Counted from the stretch's first letter, positions 1-13,210 are shown. The stretch is DNA of 64,000 nt from Rhabdophis nuchalis (GCA_039707465.1 CM077644.1:199613962-199677961); one strand, 5' to 3'. Notes: generated by a model from the sequence alone, not told the origin. Program-made: numbers and translations.

Positions 1-126
1 TAGTGGCTTCTTAGTTCCTGCAAAAAATGTACAGGGTTTTGAAAATACAACTACAATAGAATTGAGTCTGGATCTGTTAGGTTAGTGGAATCTTTCTATA
101 AATTTACTATTTTTTTTATACATATG

Positions 127-327
127 TGTTGAGTCCTTGACCTGTGACCGGTCTCGACTTATGACCGGCTGCGGGTCTTTTGACTCCCGCTCAAACTAGC
201 CCGGCAACAGCCAGCCGCGTCTTAGCCAATCAGGCGCGACTGGCTGTTGCCGGGCTAGTTTGAGCGGGAGTCAAAAGACCCGCGGCTGGTCGTAAGTCGA
301 GACCGGTCGCAGGTCGAGGACTCAACA
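127..327. mobile_element. GC-rich foldback (MITE-like) element, 201 bp
   Basis: The whole element is one inverted repeat. Arm 127-219 pairs with arm 235-327 around a 15-nt loop. I count six differences over 93 positions, all transitions and several at CpG sites, as expected for an old methylated palindrome. It starts TGTTGAGTCC and ends GGACTCAACA. The 5-mer ATATG directly flanks both ends (122-126 and 328-332) as a target-site duplication. It is much richer in GC and CpG than its surroundings. The 5-bp duplication with TG...CA ends is LTR-like, whereas the full-length palindrome is MITE-like, so I leave the superfamily open. No coding capacity. Confidence 0.75.
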
Positions 328-480
328 ATATGCTTACACACACACATGTGTCAGCCTCTGCTTTTTGCTTGCTTCGGCTGTCATTTTGAAACGGGGAGGG
401 AGGGGCTGTGGGTACTGGATATTAAGTGGGCTGGAGAGAGATAGAGCCAGGGCCTGATATCGCCAAGGCTAACGATCTTG

Positions 481-556
481 CATTTATTTATTTTTATTTA
501 TTTATTTTATTAAATTTATATCCCGCCCTTCTCCAAACGGACCCAGGGCGGCCATT
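481..556 (-). mobile_element. CR1/L2-type LINE 3' tail fragment
   Basis: On the minus strand this reads a CCCTGGGTCC-type end, then a GGGCGGGATATAAAT tail, then TTTA/AATA repeats. This is the same 3' end as the longer LINE copies at 23.6 and 63.0 kb. Only the last ~75 bp of the element is present, which is typical 5' truncation. Confidence 0.7.
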
Positions 557-1239
557 GTGATTGTGATGATGCTCCTGAGCAGGGTGCGCACCTGACATCG
601 TGGATGACTTTGCATTGGATATTACACTGGGGTCAAAGGGGTTTAAGGGTTGGGTTATGCTTTGATACATATGTTACGCGCCTAAATGTTTCATTCCTTG
701 CTTGACTTTCGCTGCGGTCTTATCATATTCAGTAAAAGTAACCTTAAACTTTCAAATGAGCTTAAGCGTGGTCTTTCCTGATTTATGATGGAAGCAGATC
801 TGACATGTATGTAATAGTAGTAGTAATAGTAGATGACAGGTAAATATTCTCTTATTATGCTGATTCATATCGAGATAGATTATACATGATACGACAGAGT
901 TCAAGTTTCTTGAAATACTTAACTGGCCAAGTTTTGATGCTTATAGAAAGTCCTAGAAAATAGACTGACAGAGAAACATAATTTGGACCTGTGAATTACA
1001 ATAGGTTTCTGCTATGTAGCCCTGATTCCCTACTTTGTTGGTTTTGTTACTCTTTGATGTTTATGTGGATCACCACTTTAGTATTAATATATATCAGTGG
1101 ATCACCACTTTAGTATTAATATATATCAGTGGTGATATGAAGTAATAATGTGCTTCTGGGTTTAATCCAAGGTATTAGTTAACAAATTTAAAGCACTTCA
1201 TGATATGGTAACAAGTTATCTGATGAACCATCTCATCCC
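557..1239. other. AT-rich sequence, no gene seen
   Basis: No coding signal. The only structure seen is a 32-bp unit repeated twice in tandem at 1065-1128, annotated separately. Confidence 0.5.
1065..1128. repeat. 32-bp tandem duplication
   Basis: A unit starting GTGGATCACCACTTTAG occurs at 1065-1096 and again at 1097-1128 with no difference seen. The unit contains the small palindrome GTGGATCACCAC and ends in ATATATCA. Confidence 0.85.
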
Positions 1240-1560
1240 TATCACAATAAACCATCCCACCTGATCTGGCTGGGAGGTTATGTTAAGGATTCCATCAATT
1301 TAAAAATTTCAATTGGCTGGGACAGAATAGAGTTTTCTCTGTCATTGTTCCCACCTGTTAAAACATTTTACCCCACTCTCCTGGCCTTCAAAAAAACCTT
1401 AAGATCTGTCTCTGCCAACTGACATGGGAATATAAAAGGGAAATGCAATCCTGGGGCCTGTGGTTATAGAAGGATGCTTCCTCCACTTCTTTAACTTTTT
1501 AATAGCTCATATGTAGTGCAGCTTGGCCAGACTCTCAGTGTCTCTGTAGTACGTTGCAAG
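1240..1560 (+). mobile_element. Old CR1/L2-type LINE 3' relic
   Basis: Around 1375-1425 the plus strand reads CACTCTCCTGGCCTTC followed by AAAACCTTAAG. This matches the 'LLAF(R/K)K.LKTW' end of the reverse-transcriptase reading frame of squamate CR1/L2-type LINEs. The frame is decayed and the borders are approximate. Confidence 0.4.
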
Positions 1561-2119
1561 AAAATGTCAAAACCAGGACTTTACTTGTCAACAGTGAATA
1601 CTGTTATAGGATTACCATCTGCACATCACTCAGAATGATGACATGTGTCACCCAAAAATAGAACAATAGAAAAAAGGAAGGCACAACATATTCATAAGCT
1701 GATTCAATTTGATAACCACTGCAATAATTCAAACAACAATGCAGTGCATCACATCTTAGCACAGAAAGGAAAACTATAATCTTTGTGACTTTTTAGTTTG
1801 ATAAAACAAAAATAAGCAGTCACCTAATACTACCTTTTCCAACAAATCTTATTAAAAGGTTTTGTGCTCTGGAGCTCATATTATCAGATGCACAGTATAG
1901 AATAGCTGGACATGTAGGATTTAAATCAGGGTGACAGAAGAGTGGGTGGAGAAAGACTGGTTGGTTATGCAGATACAGGTGACATGTGAGACAGATTACA
2001 AATAATTGTTACTTGTAATTGTTGACTGACAGTTTCAGTCAACTGCTGCATTTAGGATTTTCAGATTATAGAAATATCGAAAACTGACAGCAGAAAAAGA
2101 CCTAATGGGCCATCAAGTC
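1561..2119. other. AT-rich sequence, nothing recognised
   Basis: No coding, RNA or repeat signal that I can support. Confidence 0.4.
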
Positions 2120-2410
2120 TGCCTTTTGAGGTTTTTTTTAATTTTTAAATTTATTTTTGTTGAATGATAGACACGTATTTATCCCAAGCATATTTAGCTT
2201 CAGTTACTGTTGGTTGACCCACTACTTCCACTGAAAGTTGGTTCCAAGCTTCTACTACTCTTTCTGTGAAATTACTGTGATTATTTTTATCACATTTGAA
2301 CTGAACAGTGTTCCAAATAAAGAAGACTTCAAAGTGAAGATTCTCTGTTCTAGAAGTAGGACACATGGCTGTTCTAATAGCTTGGTCGGTGGACAAAAGA
2401 AACATGGATA
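2120..2410 (-). mobile_element. Possible old LINE C-terminal relic
   Basis: An 84-codon minus-strand frame (2151-2405) contains NFTERVVEAWNQL and later AKYAWDKY. It resembles the 'R V V . . W N . L P . . V V . A . . . . . F K . . L D' end common to several LINE reverse-transcriptase proteins. The match is a weak pattern only, with no tail or target duplication, so this could be chance. Confidence 0.3.
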
Positions 2411-5400
2411 TAGTGAAATAGTATTAATAGAGTGGGAGACAGAAAAATAATCCAGCAACATAATCCACAAAATCTATCATCACCAATTTCTCCAATTGCA
2501 GAGTGCTGGCCTTTTAAGTCCACATCCATAGAGAATGTTCTGTTCTAATATGATCTTACTTGCAGAGCAAGCACTTAAATTAATATGCCCAAATATAAAA
2601 GAAATCCCAGTGTCTACATTCAAACTACCTCTCAGACATTCAGGCAGCTCCAGTGTTGAGCAATAAAGTAAAATCACAAATCACAAAATTATATAGGCAG
2701 CGCACAGCAGAATCTGTTGATACTGTTTGAAGAGCAATTACTGACATACTTACTTCATCATTTGGCTTATATCCATTACTACTAATTCCCAAGTCTGCAA
2801 GTAAGCAGAGAAGTATATTTGAGGAAACAGATGAGGCAGAGATACATAAAAATTGCATGGAGAGATTGAAAACACACTCACAAATCCTGTGAGTTTATAG
2901 CTTGTTAAAGAACCATCTGAGAAATTATTATGCATCGTCAAGCTTTAGAACGTAGATTAATGTGCACATTCCGAAAAGATTAGCAAAGTGCTTTTAACCT
3001 ACATCCTATAAATGTATCAGTTTAATTTCACAATGGCATAATATGTAGCTCGCCATCATTCTTAGCAAGCAAAATGGACTCATGATCAAACCATGATTTA
3101 AAATACCATCTTTTAATGTGTTTTTCCTCATTATCTTTTGATAATTGGTTGCTTGATCTCCTAAGATAGATTTTCTCCCTTTAAATCTAGAGAAACTAAA
3201 GCAAATGTGTATGCTATGTGAATGCTCACTCTTTAGAAGAAATTATTGAACTATCTATTCTTTTCTGTAAAAAAAATAGCTTGCATGTAGTTATGGTTAA
3301 TGTTTCACCAGTATATAATTTTAATATAAAAAAGCTATCTTTGTGAAGAATTCAGCCTGCCACTGGATGTTTAAATTTTCAGTGTCTGTTGCTATGGTAA
3401 CCAGAACGGAATCTGGTACCCACTGCGTTAAACATAAATTAATTTAAAGACATAGCATCCGAAAGATTTTATTTATTCTCTCTCCAAAACTATAATATTG
3501 TATAATTCATGCACAGTTCGAATGGCTTTACTTGATCTATCATTAAAAGTCATTTATCCTAGGATAATTATTATTTTTACTAGCAGATTTCCATATTTTG
3601 AAGTTAGTGAATAATATATGGACAGGTAAGTGCTCTTAGGTTTTTTGTGGAATTAAAGGAGAAAATTATGTAAGCAGAATAGCTAATTGAATTTTCATTT
3701 CAGAACTTATTCTTACATAATTGAGGATCCTCACTTTAAGTTTCCTATTACTATATGACATTTACCACATGAACTTTTAGTTTATATCTTGATCTTGCAG
3801 CATTATAATGATTTTATTAAAAAGCAGAAGAATGATTAAATTTACTCTTTAAATGCTATGTTTATTCTACTAGGCATTATGAAAAGGAGAGACAAATTAA
3901 TTTTAAATTTAAGAATTTAATCGAAGTTACTTATTTGTTTTAATGGGTACAGATTTATTAGTCTCCAGGCTTGTACCGAGAATTTCAAGTATAGATAAAT
4001 ACATTTAAGAACTGTAGGTAAGGTGGAAAAAGGCATAACATAACTTGGAATCTGAACAATAGTCATAAATGACATGTATAGTTAATTTCCTAAACTAATT
4101 GTTTTGCATATAGTTTACACCAATCTGCACTAAAAACAACCCGAGCTTACAAGAAACTATTAGCCTCTAAATGGATTGATACTAGAAAGAGGTTAATGAT
4201 GCCACTGTTTTGCATAATACGACACATCTTTTAAATGTTGCTATTTAGCCACTCCAGCTGTTGCAAAATCTGACACTTTTTAGAAACACTTTTATTGCCA
4301 TACTGCAGATTACTGTTAAAGTCTGCTTTTGGTTATGTCCTTTTAAAAATTGTATACTTTCTGTTTCTCTTTCTAAAAGCCCTAGAAATTATAGAAAAAA
4401 AGAAAATTACAGGATTTGATCAAAGCATGCAAAATGGGATTTCTTTCCTTCAATTCCATTTCTTTAGGAACTCCCCTGTTGTGTCTATAAATCTTCAAAT
4501 ACGGTGCTTACTTAAAATTGGAAGAACCACTATGTTGAGGTGAATTCAACAAAATTCCTTGTTCAGTCATGGCAAAGGAGAGCTTTGAAGAATGTTTCGT
4601 ACAAAGGGTTAAAAAAAGCAATTGTCATATTAAATATTTAGACTGCTTGCACACTGCTGTTGTGATCACGGTTTCTGTCAGTGTCATTGTCTCTGTGTGC
4701 CTGGTGGTTATAACCTTGCCATATTGACACATACTGTAATGAGACATCTAAGAATACAGGAATGGGCTGCAGCTCAGTGTGTCCCATTTGCACCAATCAC
4801 ACATCCTCATAAACCACACAGCCAATTCATAGTCCTTCTCCGGGGATTTGCTAGGCTGAATTTTCTTTGGCAACACTGAATGGCGGGAACATTTTTTCTC
4901 CTTTTCATAAATATCCCTGATCGTCCTTTCCCCTTTCCTATTTTAATGAGGATACAGCCATCCTATTATGTTAAATCTCTTTTAATGAGCTTTGGAAATA
5001 AGAAGCTCTTCACCAACACAGATGAAACAACTGAGAAAGAATCTTCTTTGATTATCTGCTGAGATGGATCAAAAAGGAACCAGCCTTCTAAGTAACTACT
5101 GACAATGGGGGTGGTTGGGGTGTGGGGATAGTGGGAACATATGTTCCCCATAGTTCATTCAAAATTTACTAGAATTCAGTTGCGTTGTAGAAAGGTGATT
5201 GCTGATGTAAGTGCATTGGAAAGGATTCACATCAATGCACACAGATACGCTTGGGTTAACTGCATCAATAATCCACTTTATTTGTTTTAAAGCCCTTTTC
5301 AGATGGCAGGTAGTTGACTGAAATAAATGAATTGATTGAAGTCTCCCTATCCATTATTAAGTCTCAATGGGCAGAATACCATGTTGTAATTTATCAACTA

Positions 5401-6524
5401 TCCCAAAGATGAATTTTCCTGGGGCTCTGTCCAAGAATCAGAAGACTATAACCCATCTTAGATAGACTTCAGATAGACTACGAAAGGTTTCACTTTAATT
5501 GACTGCATACCTCAGTTGGTCACATGAAGTCTCAGATGAATGCCATAGTTTGATTAAAATCTTCAAGTGACCTTTTGCCCTACCATGTCTGGGATTCTTT
5601 AACTGAAAAAGGCAATATGCACATTTTCTTAGTCAATGCACTAACCTTTTCAAATTCTCCACTAAATGAAAATTAAGTTTGCTAAGCAAACATTTGATAT
5701 GTTTAGGAAACTGGTGAAATTATTTCCTTTTTAAATTAGATTTGGGTCTTCTGCCATTTCTGTTACATCATATGCTCTGATGTTGTTATACAGCTTTTAT
5801 TGGATTCTATTTTATTTATATTGATATGTCTTGGGCAATATCATCAGGAAGACATGAGATAAATTCTAAAATTATATATTGATAAATATACATTAGCAAC
5901 ATATGTGAGATCTAACAAATCACAGTGTTTTCAAGGAAAGAGGCTCTCAGCTGATTAGCAATAAGCAATTTATTTCCACTTCTTTCACATTACAGACAAG
6001 TAGATAAGAAGTAGATAAGAAAAATGAGGGGGGGGGGAAACCAAATTCAAACCATAAGGTATTCATAGACACCCCCCCCCTTTTAGAACAAGAGTGGAAT
6101 TCTCTTTTTAAAACATCCTTACCCAAAAATTCCTTCTGTAAACAGAGAAAATGTCTCTAAAATTACCAGACCTTGCTGATTCATTTCCTACCACATACAA
6201 AACTCCCTGTGTTGCATCGTTGACAATTTTATCCTTTCACTGCTTGAAGATGGACATTGCTTCATTAATGACTTTCCAAGCTTTTCCCAGAATCTATTCC
6301 TAAAATGTTTTTGCTTTTAATACACAATAACATTTGTTACCTTACCATGATCATTTGGATAGGTTTGAAAAGATTTATAAGATCCGGAAAATAATTCCCA
6401 AAAGGAAGTCTTATCATTATATATTGCACCTAGAAATAGCTAAGAACAGAGTTAATTAAATTCTGTTGGGAAAACATTGTTGGACTATATATGAACATTC
6501 AATCAATTAACAGTGGTTTTTTTT
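2411..6524. other. 4.1 kb AT-rich sequence, no gene seen
   Basis: Open frames here are short, AT-rich and without recognisable motifs. A G9 run near 6027 and a C10 run near 6071 are the only low-complexity points. This may be intronic or intergenic; sequence alone does not decide. Confidence 0.5.
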
Positions 6525-6641
6525 ACAGCTCAGGAACTTTAAGATGTGTGGACTTCAACTCCCAGAATTCGCCAGCCAGCATGGGGAATTCTGGAAATTG
6601 ACGTCCACACATCTTAAAGTCTTGAGCTTGAGAAACATTGC
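6525..6641. mobile_element. Degraded palindromic hAT MITE
   Basis: The arms around AACTTTAAGATGTGTGGACT and its complement near 6600-6622 form an inverted repeat. The core 'GACTTCAACTCCCAGAATTC' is shared with the better preserved MITEs at 13,071 and 20,986. The outer ends are decayed, so no clean target duplication is visible. Confidence 0.65.
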
Positions 6642-9600
6642 AAGTTCTAATGTTTAAGATATAACATTTATTATGTCTAATCAGTTTTGTCTAATTATAG
6701 AAGACTTCTATAACTGCAACCCTTCATAAATTTTGCTGCTTGAAATTTCTTGTTCATATCCTTTGAAGGTCAGGGTTGATGTATGGCAAGCAGGTGTCAA
6801 AATTCACATGATTTGTCTGAAGTGCCCACCCTTGCATGATCCTTTTTTCATTTCCCCAAACCTGGTGCTCCTGCTAACTCTTTCATATTGCTGTTGTTCA
6901 CTCTTCATTTTGTCTTTCCAAATATGTGCACAATGACAGAAACCTTGCACTTTCTGGGAAGATTGTGGCTAGGGATAGTAGTTGAAGAAGTGAAGAGTAA
7001 AAAATAATGCAGAAGGGAAGAACTGATTTACTAAAAGTGAGCAATTGCTGAAGGTTATCTTGCCAAGATGCCCAACAAATGTTGGAACCAAATCTGTGAG
7101 ATGTCTAATATTTTGTTTCAAACAGTAGGTGTGCACTTGCATTTGCTAGCAATTATGTATTCAAGTAAGCATCCTAGACTGCAATCCTACAAGCACTCCC
7201 TCTATTAGTCTTCACATATGTAGATTGCAAAGGCACAAGAACAAGCCAGAAATATAAAGAAACAAGGAGGACTATCATAAAAGTAAAGTGACAAACACCG
7301 TCAGCATAGGCACTGTCTAAATTAACAATCATTTTTAAACTCCAGGAGATTATCTCTAACAGCATGAGTAGCTTTACATGCCTCCTTGCATAATCATGAA
7401 TTCTCTTACCTGTTATCAGACAATAGACCTTTTAGCAATGAATGAGAAGGGGGAAATGATATAAACTAAGCGGGAAATTGGTTGTTTTTATAATGGAAAG
7501 CTACATCTCTCTGAAGAAACAGATCCCCACCGGGTTATTCCTTCTCAAAGGTAAAAAGACAGCTTCCAAGTCATGTCCAAATTGAAGAGCTTGCCTTCGT
7601 GTACATTGTAATTCCCTTATCTGGAGCGACTAATGATTCCCACTAAACAAATTAGTCTCAATAATTTCCTTGTGTTATTATGAGCAAAGCATCTTTGTGT
7701 CTGGTAATGCTACCTTTGGAGCATGGGAGAACTTAAACTAAACAAAATGTTCTTGTGTGTGTGTGTATTTTTAAAGGCAAATTTTCTTCTGTTATAAGAA
7801 TGTGGGAAATAATGTTAGCGCTACTTGGATTATTTGTCCATCTATTTCAGGTTCATAACAGAATGACAGAATAACTCAATAACAGGATAATAGAATGACA
7901 GAATAACAGAACAATAAAATAATGGGATAACAGAATAGATTTATCTCTTCTGATTGGTAGTAGCTCTCCAGAGATCCCATTGTTTCCAGTGGTGTGTGTC
8001 TGGCAGCAGACGAGATACTGATGGCTTGCTTCTTCCATTCCCCCCAACCTTGCTAAATTTGCTTTAGAAAATAGAGGGCCCCATGGAACAGGCATCGGTT
8101 GTGTGGAGAAATTGTAGCGGAGGAAAAGAGGGGGAAGAACTTCTGTTGTGAGAGTGGAAGTCTCTTTGCGCAATCCTGGATGTAGAAAAATCCACCACCA
8201 TTCCCAATTCACTGTCTTTTTTAGATTTGTTCAGCTAGAAAAGCAGACATTGAACTTGCCCATGTATCATACCACGTATACTCCTTCTTTAAGCTCTTGC
8301 TTCTCCCAAAGGGGCCCTCCTGCAATTCTGAGAACACCGTTAAAAAAAATCAATCATCATAAATCTGAGGTTTTACCGAATGGTTAATTTGTAAGCCTTT
8401 GTGCGAGGCTATGCACATAATGCAGTCTCCACTGAGACTTTTGCATCCCATTTTCTTGCCCCTGTAAGAGAAAAAAAAAATAAAGCAGTCTTTCCCCCAT
8501 CTCTATTAAATCTTGACATTATAGCTGTAGGTTACTCTTTTTAAAAATTCTTCATTGCCTTTGCAATCAATGAGAATGTTTTACACTTAATTGCTATTTA
8601 ATACCACTTGCTGCTGCCATTTGAAATATGATGTTTTCAGTGAGCCAAACAGTCCAAAGCTGGACGAGAGTCAGCCATTTATTTCCAGGGAAGTGTAGCA
8701 ACCCATCAGCTAATATCTCAAATCTTGTTGCTTCTGAAAACATTAAAAATTGTGTCAAGATCCATGTTACTCCAGAATCTGGCATCCAACATGTGTCATA
8801 TTTTGTCAAATAGTTTCTTCCTATTTTAAATAGACTGTACTATACTGTACTGAATAGGAATGGTTTATGTAGCCTACCTTGAAATACACACCAGAAAGAG
8901 GAATCTATCTCATATCAGAAGTCACATTTCTTCTGTTAATTTTGTGCAGAATTCATTGTTTCCAACATAGGGGGAAAAAGAGGCCTCACATACAATAACC
9001 ACTTGGAATCAACATGCATGCTTGGACATGATCAACACACATTTCAGCATAATTTGCACCTCATATTTTGTGTTCCTGTTCTTTTCTTTGTAGCAGCTGC
9101 TGATTTGGGTAAATTAATCCTAAACTTAACTGAAGTTAAAAGAAGGTGGATGGATTGTTTATGTCAGACATACATACTTTCCCATCCCCTCATGTAGGTG
9201 TGGAAACACTGAATACAGGACCATCTTCAGAAGGGGCCGAAAAAATCAAGATGGTAACCACACAATCAAATCCCTGTTCTCATTGGATGAGATCCATAAA
9301 TTCATGTTATCAGTATCTAAAATGGCTAAGTGCCTTTTCTTTTTCCTTTTTCTTTTTTCCTTCCCTTCCCTTCCTCTCCCTTACATTTTTATTCAGTCTG
9401 TATAGATCCTATCTTTACCTCTGTCCAGAAAAGGCAAATAGAGCCAGGCCAACCTAGGGAAAGTTGGTAAAAATATTTTCTGGAATCCAGTTGTAAAGAT
9501 TCTCCTCATTTCAGAGATATCGACACATGCTAATGCAAGGTTGGGATAGCTTCTGCTGAGGACCATACTTTTGTGTGTATAAATGTTACAATGGGCAGGT

Positions 9601-9883
9601 TGAAGACTTAAAATATGTGAAGTAATAATGCAAAATGGATAGGATCACATAATACCTGAGGGTAGCCCAGTATCTTCTATTCTCTCTCCAAGTTTGAAGG
9701 TTATTAGATATTTGTATTTTCTTTTTAAAACTTTGTTAACCTGTTTAAATCTGTACTTTCCAGTTTGAAGGAATGGGAAATTATACCAGATTTATTGGTA
9801 CATTCAGGGTATGATATGTGGACTCACAATTGTAGTTTGAACACGTAAATGATCCAGGCACCATGACTTATCTATCCTTGCTT
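6642..9883. other. 3.2 kb sequence, no gene seen
   Basis: Mostly unique-looking. It contains the AGAATAACAG microsatellite at 7857-7937 and a pyrimidine-rich tract at 9336-9390. The segment 7940-8220 is GC-richer and has a 119-codon open frame on the minus strand running out of the microsatellite. I recognise no protein motif in it. Confidence 0.45.
7857..7937. repeat. Degenerate AATAACAG/AATGACAG microsatellite
   Basis: Repeats of AGAATGACAGAATAAC-like units run through this interval. This kind of pentamer/octamer array is common at LINE 3' ends in snakes, but no LINE is recognisable beside it. Confidence 0.7.
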
Positions 9884-10079
9884 CAGAGGTGGTATGCTGC
9901 CAGTTCGCACCAGTTTGGGTGAACTGGAAGTGGCGGCTGTGCAAGGTTCTGCCCACCCACCTTAGATGTCATTATAGATCTTCTGTGCATGCTTGCAAAG
10001 GTTCTGATTATGCCCAGATATGTCACACACGAGCTCCCACTACTGAACCGGTAGTGAAGATAATAGGATACCATTACTG
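9884..10079. mobile_element. Non-autonomous hAT element, 196 bp
   Basis: It starts CAGAGGTGGTAT and ends ATACCATTACTG, imperfect terminal inverted repeats of hAT type. The 8-mer CCTTGCTT lies exactly on both sides (9876-9883 and 10,080-10,087). The interior ('GAACCGGTAGT') is shared with the element at 26,476. Confidence 0.85.
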
Positions 10080-11899
10080 CCTTGCTTCCACTGTGTAAAA
10101 GGACCAGAGCAGTCTTATTTTAATTTGTCATCTAAAGCATGTGACCATTAGCCCAAGGAAACCTTCCTTTATGCCCATCAAACTCTCCAAACATTTTAAA
10201 CCAACAATTAGAGAGCTGGCATGATGCAAAGGAAAGCACCAGCTGGTACCATGATTTCCAAGTCTGCCCCTGAGACAGATATAAGTTTAATTGAATTTTA
10301 AGGAAAAAAATGGTGGTAGATGCTGTTTGGTCTTTTGTTAGAGAGTCTACTCCTAGAAACAAACCAAAGGAAAGAACTGAGAGTAGCCTTGCACAGGGTT
10401 AGCAAATCAGGTCTGCAGCACAATGAATTACCACTAGATGGTAGTAACAAAATATTATTATTTGTATCTCTTTACTGCTATCTAGTGGTCATCTGAATTA
10501 TTTTTGAAATCCATATGTGGTCCCCTTGCTTTGCTCATGGAACTGAATTGTACCATAGTCATAGAGCATGTTTGCTATTAATTCTGGGAGTTTGATAACT
10601 GAGGCAAATTAATCTAGCTATAAGGAAATGTCTAAGATTACTATAAATCCAAATTACCTGATGCTTCAAGATCCACTGACAAAAGTGCACTGGAACTGAA
10701 CTCTTAAATTGACAACTATAAATCTCTAATTAGTAATTTTTGAATTCCAGGACTATTCATTCGTATCTGAGCACTGTCACTTTGATCTATGAAGTATGTA
10801 TAGTATTGAATATAAACGTAAGCATTTTCCTTCCAAATAACATATCATATTACCTGCTTTAGTTAATTATCAATTATTATTTTACAGAATTAAATAGTTG
10901 AAATCCACTTGTGGTGGAAATTGATATGAGGTCACAGAAAGTTGGCCAATTACAAGAGCTTATAAAAATAAACTTCTGAATTTGACCTGCTAATTCAAAT
11001 TTGTAGACTTTTATTGTAGAAACCTGATTAAATTTAAATCACCAGAGTCATAACATAGACATCATTTGCCCTGTGAGATTATTCTACCTCATAGATCTTC
11101 TTGAAGGCATTTTTTAAAATAAACTAGCCTATGCTATGCTTGGCCTTTTCTGATCACTTAGTTTTATGTTCTATATCATAAGCTTTTCATCCTATTCAGC
11201 TGTGTTCTTTTCATTTTTTTTAAAGGAATGACGGAAATGAAAATAAATGTTCACTGGTTTTGAATACCATCAACAACAAAGATAAATGGTAGTAATATTT
11301 GTTTTCAACTAAGATTGCTTGCCTTGACTTTTTAATTTTTTGGAGCATGCTTGACATTTTTTTATAATTCTAAAATGGAAAATAGTTCCTAGCCGTGTTG
11401 ATGCATTGTTTTATGTGAAGGGAAAATACACATAGGAAGAGGCAGAAAAAACCCCAGAAAACCTACTGTGCAATATCTATAACATTTATGTGTAGTATTT
11501 AATATTTAAAATGCATTAATTATATTGTATTTATCTTTTATTAATGTATTTAATTATTAATTAATTATTAACGGTTATTGTCTGTTTTTAGCTTACTATT
11601 TTTGGAAGGATCAGTGTAACAGTTTAAAGAGCTTTATTCCCCTCAATTCTTAGCACTGAAATATTATTGCTAATAGGAATCACATCCTTTTATCTCCCTT
11701 AAAGCTATTTGTCCCATCCACCCAGTTCTGTGTGCATGATATTTGAACGTGTATCTGTTAATAGTCTAATTTGCAAGGCTGCCAATGGATTGGAGGAGCA
11801 AAGATGGTTTGTTGAGCTTTATTTTAGTCTTCAAGCAGAGAATGCTGCATCCATTTATGGATGAATGGTATCTATAAAAATTGCTTTCTGGGTTTGTAT
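10080..11899. other. AT-rich sequence, no gene seen
   Basis: No coding signal. A short inverted repeat at 10,430-10,492 is described separately. Confidence 0.45.
10430..10492. repeat. Short inverted repeat with CCACTAGATGG arms
   Basis: The arm ACCACTAGATGGTAGTAA pairs with TTACTGCTATCTAGTGGT about 30 nt later. The arms resemble the CTCF core CCANNAG(A/G)NGGCAG in convergent orientation, but the same motif is common inside old DNA transposons. No target duplication seen. Confidence 0.5.
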
Positions 11900-12402
11900 T
11901 TGTTAAGATCAGACTCTACAAAATCACTTTTGATTGATGAGTTTGAGTTAATGACTCCTGAGGACGTGGATGGGGCTCTTAATGCTGTCAATTCAGTTAC
12001 CTATTTCCTGGAAAGCAGCCAGGAAGGTGAGCAATGATTGGATCCATGCTATGGTTGATGGAGGCAGGAGTAATCACTCCTCTTTTAGGAGAGGTGGTGA
12101 GGCACCTGCTCAAGAGGCCACCCTGAACTGAAGTTTCTGTTTCTGATAACAATTGACCTGTTGTACAGAAAGTGGTTAGTCTGCAGCTGATGAAAACCCT
12201 GGAAGAAATAGATTATCTATACCTATTTCAGATAAGTTTCAGGCTGATATTTAATACTGAGAAAAGTTTGATCATGTTTGTAGATAACTGGTGGTAGAAC
12301 CAAGATGGTGGTGGAGAATCTATCTTTGTGCACTTTGATCTTTGGCAGCTTTTGATACCTTTGATCACAATAACCGTCTAAGCCACTTCTGTGGCTTGGA
12401 AA

Positions 12403-12403
<1 letters not shown>

Positions 12404-12446
<43 letters not shown>
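12404..12446. repeat. (TG)n microsatellite
   Basis: About 21 uninterrupted TG units. It produces the spurious CVCVCV / THTHTH open frames seen on both strands. Confidence 0.95.
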
Positions 12447-12447
<1 letters not shown>

Positions 12448-13070
12448 CATTTTACAATGATTTTCCTTCTTCCTTTACAGGGCTGGTCCCAGTTATTGTT
12501 GGAGGGAGAGATTGCTCCTTAGGTACCTCCTTTGTGAGGTGCTACCAGGTTTATTCTACCTTCCTTCCTTCCTTCCTTTTCAATATCTACATGAAATCGT
12601 TGGGTCTGGTCATCAACATGTTGGGATTTGGTATCATCAGCACACCAATTATATCTTTCAACCCTGGACTGGCCAAGTGAGACTGTTGAATTTTTGTCCC
12701 AGTGCCTGGAGGCTGAGGATTTGAATGGGGAGAAACTATCTCCAATTCAATCCTACCAAGAATAAATGTTTGGGACATCTCACTTTTGAGATGTTTTATC
12801 TGTGACCTTGGGTGACACTTCTCCATTCAGGGTGGTGTACAGTTTGACCTTCTTCCTTGATTTGCAGCTGCTGGTCAATGAGCAGGCAGCAGCTATGGCC
12901 AGGAAGATTTTTGCACAGCTTTACCTGGCACATCAGGTATGTCCTTTCTCAGAACAGGAGGCCCTTCAGACATTCACTGCTGCCCTAGTTACCTCTTTGC
13001 TTGACAACTGCAATCTGCTGTACATGGGGCTATTCTTGAAGACCACCCAAACACTTCAAATTATCTAGGG

Positions 13071-13210
13071 CAGGGGTCTGCAAAGTCGGCTCTTTTAAGA
13101 CTGGTGGACTTCAACTCCCAGAGTTCCCCAGCCAGCATAGCATAGCTGGCTGGGGAATTCTGGGAGTTGAAGTCCACCAGTCTTAAAAGAGCCGACTTTG
13201 CAGACCCCTG
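13071..13210. mobile_element. Palindromic hAT MITE, 140 bp
   Basis: It is nearly perfectly self-complementary, from CAGGGGTCTGCAAAG to CTTTGCAGACCCCTG, with a short centre around AGCATAGCATAGCT. The 8-bp duplication ATCTAGGG lies at 13,063-13,070 and 13,211-13,218. It sits inside the old LINE, so it is the younger of the two. Confidence 0.95.

Noticed and set aside
220..234. CCAAT box (AGCCAATCAGG) in the loop of the 127-327 foldback as a promoter
   Set aside because: A single CCAAT word in a loop without TATA or other elements is not evidence of a promoter.
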